From Amoebophrya sp. AT5.2 (lineage: Eukaryota; Sar; Dinophyceae; Syndiniales; Amoebophryaceae), in assembly GCA_005223375.1 (NCBI GenBank), contig RXOD01004360.1, positions 1-23,517 of the forward strand: DNA of 23,517 bases. The letters run 5' to 3'. The notes below the pieces were generated by a model. The model did no database searches. It saw only the letters and a list, made by a program, of their open reading frames with translations, and was not told the DNA's origin. Of the stretch, positions 18,557 through 23,517 are shown piece after piece. A program made the translations under genes and the position numbers. The number at the start of each line of letters is the position of its first letter. Positions within the stretch are counted from its first letter, which is position 1.

Positions 18557-20141
18557 GGGCAAAGGCGGAGGCGGTAAGGGTGGCGGCGACGCGGAGCGGA
18601 AAAAGAACGAGGCCAGGAAGAAGTTCCTGCAGGACAAGAAGGTGCTTACTTTTTTTGATATATTCCTCCATTCACGAAGATCACGGAGGTCTGTAGACGT
18701 CAGCCTCAACATCAATCGAAATGAAAACCCACAGCGCGGCCTGATCGACCGGGAACCGCAAAAAGTGTGTGACCATGCGGAGCGCGAGAAGAAGGTTTTC
18801 GACCGTTCCATGATCAAGGCGCTTGATTTTTTCGGAAAATCCGCTCCTGCCTCCGCCGCGGCGAACAACACAAATTCCGGCTCGACTGCGACTTCTACCG
18901 CGAAGGCCTCGGCGGGCCCTTTTTCGTGGCAGCAAACGTCCGCCGCGAAGAAAGACGACGGCCAGAAGCTTCCCGACTACTGGAACAGGAGCGTGAGCAG
19001 TTCGTCACGGGACTGGGAAGGGAGCAACCACGACCACAAGCCGGACAACCTGAGCCACACGCACGCCGGGAACACCGGGAACGGGTGGGGTCTGAGTAGA
19101 GGAGCAAACGACAATGACGGCGCCTCGTCTTCCAGTTGTAGAAAGCCCAGCGGAAATAATCGAAATGCAGGTGAAGATGACCCCTGGACGGACTGGAAGG
19201 AATGCGTCGAGCAGCAATCGAAGAGCACCGAAGCGGGAGGGGACTCGAAGGAGACAGTGTGGACGTGGCAGCACGCGAAGAAGACGGCCGAGGAGCGCCG
19301 GACGGCTGAGGAGCGCGCGATCGCCAAAAAAAGGGTCGAGGAGGCCATGATGGCTGCGCGCAGTTCGGGAGGCGCAGCGTCTTCGAGCAGCTCGGCTGTT
19401 TTGAACAACAACTACCGCGGTGGCGCTACTAGTAACGCGGCGAGCAGCCCAGTGCTTTCCTTTTTCTCCAACCGGCACAGCGCGACGAGCAGGTTGCCGA
19501 TCGCCAACCCCTACCCGCCGGCATCGGACATGGACGACATCTCTCCCCTGAACGTGGCTGCGAGCGAGCATGGGTACACGCAGATGGCGGAAGCAGGGTC
19601 GCCGTCGTCGCTTGAGGTGATGCGAAAAACAAGGCGCAGCGGTGTCAGGTCAAGGTCTTCGTCGCCCTCCATCGTCGACGTGGAGGAGCATAACATCGAA
19701 GTAGAACGTGACGACTTACCATTAGTGGCCGCTACATCTTCCGCCTCCGGCTCGCCGGTCTATCCGCAGCTTCCGATTCTAGAAAACGAATACCCCGACC
19801 TGCCGCTTGACGAGTCCGTCAATGTACTCACGCAGGCGAACTTGAGCGACTACCTACTCGGACCCGCCGGAGACGCTTCGGATCAACAACGGCCAGTGTC
19901 GAAGGCGGAGCTGGAGTCGGCGAGAGACCAGTTCGAGGAACGGCTGTTGCAGAAAGAGGTGGAATTGGAGGAGCACAAGGCGATGTTCGACGAGTATCGC
20001 GAAAAAATGGAGGCGCGGGTGCGGAAGCTGGAGACAGCGCTGCAGGGGCTGCTGGAAGAATCTGCCGCGACAGCGAGGGCTGCGCGAAAATCCGGACTCT
20101 CGTTCCCTGAGCAGCCACCGGATTGCCACTTCGCAAACTAG
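18555..20141 (+). CDS. Unrecognised Gly/Lys-rich, low-complexity and coiled-coil protein, 2 exons
   Basis: The start is ATG at 18555, the first ATG in an open frame and in a good context (ACAACCATGG). A probable 93-nt GT-AG intron (18642-18734, acceptor CCCACAG) is a multiple of three without stops, so the frame is open whether or not it is spliced. Spliced length is 497 residues. Residues 1-30 are a Gly- then Lys/Arg-rich head (MGKGGGGKGGGDAERKKNE). A short charged segment with REKKVFDRSMIKALDFFG follows. A long Ser/Ala/Asn/Thr-rich disordered middle contains a helical EERRTAEERAIAKKRVEEA stretch. A coiled coil lies at about 418-472. No catalytic motif was seen and no family is recognised. 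Confidence 0.72.
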   Translation: MGKGGGGKGGGDAERKKNEARKKFLQDKKVLTFFDIFLHSRRSRRSVDVSLNINRNENPQRGLIDREPQKVCDHAEREKKVFDRSMIKALDFFGKSAPASAAANNTNSGSTATSTAKASAGPFSWQQTSAAKKDDGQKLPDYWNRSVSSSSRDWEGSNHDHKPDNLSHTHAGNTGNGWGLSRGANDNDGASSSSCRKPSGNNRNAGEDDPWTDWKECVEQQSKSTEAGGDSKETVWTWQHAKKTAEERRTAEERAIAKKRVEEAMMAARSSGGAASSSSSAVLNNNYRGGATSNAASSPVLSFFSNRHSATSRLPIANPYPPASDMDDISPLNVAASEHGYTQMAEAGSPSSLEVMRKTRRSGVRSRSSSPSIVDVEEHNIEVERDDLPLVAATSSASGSPVYPQLPILENEYPDLPLDESVNVLTQANLSDYLLGPAGDASDQQRPVSKAELESARDQFEERLLQKEVELEEHKAMFDEYREKMEARVRKLETALQGLLEESAATARAARKSGLSFPEQPPDCHFAN

Positions 20142-21113
20142 CCGAATCCAAAATAAAAAACACGTCCGTCCTGGGTAGGCGACAGACAGCGGCTGCTCGA
20201 ACGAGAGCCCGGGTTTTTCTTTATGCGCCATACTGCCGCGGTTTGTAGAAACTGCAGCAAGTGTCACTGCTCATCTTAATCGACGTCGACGGTGTTTTGC
20301 AGTAGTTTTCCGCCGCGCATGAATATCGTTTTGTGTATAACGTTACGGAGCGACGGGCATCAGATGCTACATTCATTCCGCAGCGCAGCTATTAAAGATT
20401 CATACAAGTTCTGATATTCTTGGTGCTTCTCGGAGCGACGAGGAAGAAACTCGCCATGGTTGCAAATGTTGCGGGGCCATATAGAAGAAAGTAGCGACTA
20501 ATCGAGGCAGCCCTCCGAGTCAGTAAATCTATGTGCTGCTCATGTGGGTTTTCTTATGAAATTCGGTTCCCCTTGCAGTCTGCGAGACGAGTTAGAGTGC
20601 TTGAGTCCGGTGCTATTTTGCCACGCTAAAAGAACTTCGTCGGTATCTGTTGATCATTTCGTTTGTGGTGCCCCCAGTGGATTCGTTTTTCGCGGATTGG
20701 CTACAGGAATGTCCCCAATCACGGACCCTGCTGCCAGCGCTTTCGCTGGCTATTTTGGCTGACTCTCTGTCGTGCATAGCGTGTAAGTAACTGCATCTTC
20801 GTATGCCAAAAGCATTTTCGTGTACGTATACCCCTACAACTTTTGAAGCTCCCTTTGCGAGCCAGAAACGCGTTTTTTCCAGATCCGCAACACATGCGAC
20901 TCCGCGCCGCCTAGACTAGTAAAGCTACACAAGGGCCAGGGCCTTTTCAGTCAAGCTGTAAGTAAGTAGACTTCTAGGTATTTTTGTTTGAGGTTTGATT
21001 TCGATCAACATTGAGTTCAAGGCAGCTGCGTTTACTTTGACGGTATATCGCATATCGGATACTACAACTTGGTCGACGAGAAGTCGCTCTAGACGCGGCA
21101 TCCTCTCTCGGCG
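20142..21113. other. Gene-free stretch of about 970 nt
   Basis: It presumably holds the 3' UTR of the upstream gene and the promoter of the jacalin-RING gene. Plus-strand frames here start only at non-ATG codons and look non-coding. No RNA gene or repeat was recognised. Confidence 0.5.
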
Positions 21114-23517
21114 ATGTCTGCTGCGTCTGCGGTCGTGCGCCCGGCTTTGCCGTGGGATTTTGACATTTCGGGCAAGTTCTTCTTCTACTTGCTGCAGGTG
21201 GGCAACAACGAAAATACTTTTGCAAGTTCCAGTTCTGTGGCTCCCGAAGACCTCGACGCTCCCGACTACTCCATGGCGCATGTGGAGATCCACGGCAACC
21301 TGTTTCCGCGGCCCGTCGTTGAATACAAGCAAGTGCGCGTTCCCATCGGCTCCGACGATTGTAGGGCGCTTCCGGGGAACAGGCTGTGGCTGCGCGCCAC
21401 AGTCCCCGGCGTGCTTCCAAACGCGGGTTATCAGGAGGAGGAGCTCGTACTGCAATTCTCTGCGGGTGGAGGGGAGGTTCTCCCCGAGTTTAGCCGGATC
21501 AGAACGATCGGCGGGGACATCGACATGGAGCGACCGGTCAAGGGCACGCTATTTCTCACGGAGGAGCGGGCGGTGCGATCTTCTGAAACCTTTTCAACGT
21601 CTTCAGGCTCCGAGCCGCACGGAAGTGCCCAACAGCTGCAGCGCGCGCCTGCACAGTCAGCCTCCGACGGTGGATCTGGATCTAGTTTGCAGCTTCCCAC
21701 GGTGAGGCGAATCAAGGTGTGGGTCTCCGAGCACGTGGACGCGGTAGAGTTTGTAATGTCGAACGGTGCGCGGAAGCGCTACCCACAGATTGGCACGCCC
21801 CACAATGGCCGTCTCGCTGAGCCGGTATTCAACCTCGGGGAGGCTGAAAAACTCGTTTGCGTCACCCAGATGGCTGGCGCCTATCTGGAGGGGATTCAGT
21901 TCGAGACGAACCTGGGGCGGCTGCAGCGGTACGGCCGGGGGTGGGCGATGGAAGAAGGGGAGGAATTTCTAGATGAAGTGGAGCCACGCGTGAGCATGTC
22001 GCAGCTGAAGGTGAGCTACTCTGCGGGTGCCGGAACGGAGGACCACATCCACTCGCTGTTCCGGCACCCGGAGAGTCACCCGCGCGCGGTCGCGGCTGGA
22101 TGGCCTCGGCGGGGCTGGTGTACGCCCTTCGTCGAGATCAACATGCGGGACCGAACCAGAGACGTCGCGGGGTACCTCGCGCACTTTCGTTTGACGGAGC
22201 GGGGACGGGACCGCTTGGGGGTGCTCACGGAGGAGGAGTGCAGGGCGGAAGTGCAGAGGGCAGCGCGACGGCTGGCGGCGGACGGGGGATCAGATCCGAC
22301 TGCCGAGGAGCTCGTCGTCGCGACCGAGGATTACGACGAGCGGGTGCGAATCGAGCACGGACAGGAAGACTCGAATTGGCTGGTGTTTAGGCGCACCGGG
22401 GAACGGCACAGCAGCAATTCGGATTCGGAAGGAGGTAGTGCTTCTGGGGACGATTCTTATACCGACGATGGCGAGCAGGAGGAGGCAGATACCTTTGGCG
22501 AGGACTCAGAAGCAGTGGTTAGCGTGCGCTCGCCGACGAGCAACTACTCGGGGTCGCGCGGAAACCTGGCTGGGGACCGCGGAGGGGGTTCTATTTCTAG
22601 GCGGTTTGAAGAAATGGATTTGCAGTTGTTGCCGGATGAGCTGCCGCTGGAGATGCAGGCTCGGCTCGGCGACATCGATTCCTGCCCGGTTTGCTTCGAG
22701 AACTTCACGACCGATGACCAATCGGCTGCGAACGCTCTGGAGAAGTGCGTGACCTGGGAGTGCGGGCATGCGTATTGCCGGCAGTGCGCGGTGAACATCT
22801 GCCGGCTTGCGCCGCCACGGCACGAGGGGCGGTGTGCGGTTTGCCGGAAGAGGTTTGCTTTGCGGAACATGTTCTCGGTGAGGGAAAACGCGGCGACCGC
22901 GTTTGCACTTGTTCGCTGCTTCCCCGAGTCAGACTTGTGTCGGGAGCCGGACCGGGGCGATATGACCAGGCAGCTGTCGGGGGAGAATGAGCGGTTGCAG
23001 GGACTGGTCTGGACTGATCATTCGATGGACGTGCTGCCGCCGGCGGAGCTGGCAGAACTGCTCGAGGTGGCGGAGTCGCGCGCCCGAGCGGAGTACCTGC
23101 AAGACCACAGTTTGGGCGGTGCAGATGAGTCGGCTGATGAAGATGATGCAGATCTACGAGAACCGAGGGGAGCGAGAAACCGGCGGCGCGCGAGTACAAG
23201 CAGCACGAGTAGATCTGGCCGCGTAGAAACTGCAGCCACAAATGAGCATGTTCTTGTTCCCCCCCACACACACGCCATGGCCCGACGACCGTCGTTCACA
23301 CAACAACGAGCCGCCGAGCCGCCTGCGCAGGCGCGCAGAGTACACGACCGGGGGACGAGTGAGCACCAGCCCCAGACGACGAGCAGCAGCATAGACCCGA
23401 TCCCAGATACCGACTCCGGCGACGAGTTCAGTCTGGCGTACCTCACGGAACGCGTGCGCATTGAGCGGGCCAATCTGGAGGCTGCCCGCGCAAACGCCGC
23501 CGCGGCGGAGCTGCAGG
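21114..23517 (+). CDS. Jacalin-like lectin domain + RING finger protein, 3'-partial
   Basis: An unbroken frame of 801 codons runs off the window's right edge. The ATG at 21114 is preceded in frame by TAG at 21090-21092. Residues 1-195 are unassigned. Residues ~197-290 follow a jacalin-type beta-prism pattern: RRIKVWVSEHVDAVEF, VFNLGEAEKLVCVT, and GIQFETNLGRLQRYGRG. These resemble the VD-I-F, L-x-E-x-I-x-x-V and F-x-TN-x-GR-x-x-x-G landmarks. An acidic Ser/Asp/Glu-rich linker lies at ~433-466. A C3HC4 RING follows: Cys524, Cys527, Cys550, His552, Cys555, Cys558, Cys574 and Cys577. RING proteins of this form are usually E3 ubiquitin ligases; the lectin part would supply glycan or protein recognition. 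The C-terminal part is charged and helical. No intron is needed in 2.4 kb, unlike most neighbours. The RING is certain; the jacalin call is good but made by eye. Confidence 0.82.
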   Translation, partial: MSAASAVVRPALPWDFDISGKFFFYLLQVGNNENTFASSSSVAPEDLDAPDYSMAHVEIHGNLFPRPVVEYKQVRVPIGSDDCRALPGNRLWLRATVPGVLPNAGYQEEELVLQFSAGGGEVLPEFSRIRTIGGDIDMERPVKGTLFLTEERAVRSSETFSTSSGSEPHGSAQQLQRAPAQSASDGGSGSSLQLPTVRRIKVWVSEHVDAVEFVMSNGARKRYPQIGTPHNGRLAEPVFNLGEAEKLVCVTQMAGAYLEGIQFETNLGRLQRYGRGWAMEEGEEFLDEVEPRVSMSQLKVSYSAGAGTEDHIHSLFRHPESHPRAVAAGWPRRGWCTPFVEINMRDRTRDVAGYLAHFRLTERGRDRLGVLTEEECRAEVQRAARRLAADGGSDPTAEELVVATEDYDERVRIEHGQEDSNWLVFRRTGERHSSNSDSEGGSASGDDSYTDDGEQEEADTFGEDSEAVVSVRSPTSNYSGSRGNLAGDRGGGSISRRFEEMDLQLLPDELPLEMQARLGDIDSCPVCFENFTTDDQSAANALEKCVTWECGHAYCRQCAVNICRLAPPRHEGRCAVCRKRFALRNMFSVRENAATAFALVRCFPESDLCREPDRGDMTRQLSGENERLQGLVWTDHSMDVLPPAELAELLEVAESRARAEYLQDHSLGGADESADEDDADLREPRGARNRRRASTSSTSRSGRVETAATNEHVLVPPHTHAMARRPSFTQQRAAEPPAQARRVHDRGTSEHQPQTTSSSIDPIPDTDSGDEFSLAYLTERVRIERANLEAARANAAAAELQ

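Noticed and set aside
20544..20762. 72-codon plus-strand frame in the 20142-21113 spacer
   Set aside because: Begins with GTG, has no coding composition or motif, and a eukaryotic nuclear gene would need ATG or splicing not seen here.
1..23517. tRNA, rRNA or CRISPR-type arrays
   Set aside because: Looked for T-loop-like words, rRNA core sequences and regularly spaced repeats; none was convincing, and the organism is eukaryotic.

Overview
The window is nuclear DNA from a protist. Four or five host genes lie on the plus strand, most broken by short spliceosomal introns (about 90-410 nt, GT-AG). Between them sits a retroelement-like block on the minus strand. A dinoflagellate-lineage alveolate (dinoflagellate, syndinian or perkinsid) is my best guess. 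The reasons are the same-strand host genes, the Lys/Met/Ala-rich start of the element's Gag-like protein, and a reverse transcriptase whose motifs (FGNVHS, FIDDF) resemble RTs I recall from dinoflagellates. This assignment is inference and not firm.

Layout. 1-3514: 5'-truncated SDHA, the flavoprotein subunit of mitochondrial succinate dehydrogenase, in seven visible exons. 3515-4230: no gene seen. 4231-11200: candidate tyrosine-recombinase (DIRS-like) retroelement on the minus strand. Its gene order 5'->3' is tyrosine recombinase (10754-9918), a spliced Gag-like CCCH zinc-finger protein (9563-7863), then RT-RNase H (7086-4852). An 11-bp inverted repeat brackets the block. 11607-12149: two-exon roadblock/LC7 protein resembling LAMTOR2. 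12662-14336: four-exon protein starting MGC, probably acylated at the N terminus, function unknown. 15145-17633: six-exon NOP58 (box C/D snoRNP core), whose last intron holds a candidate C/D snoRNA. 18555-20141: unrecognised Gly/Lys-rich and coiled-coil protein. 21114-end: a long intronless reading frame leaving the window, combining a jacalin-like lectin domain with a C3HC4 RING finger.

The host genes are housekeeping or signalling genes with no shared pathway. The biologically coherent unit is the retroelement block. Its order, YR-Gag-RT/RH, is a circular permutation of the usual DIRS order (Gag-RT/RH-YR), and its Gag-like gene appears to carry two spliceosomal introns. This is the best candidate here for something not yet described. 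Exon structures were deduced by hand from reading frame, splice dinucleotides and remembered family alignments; no transcript data were available.
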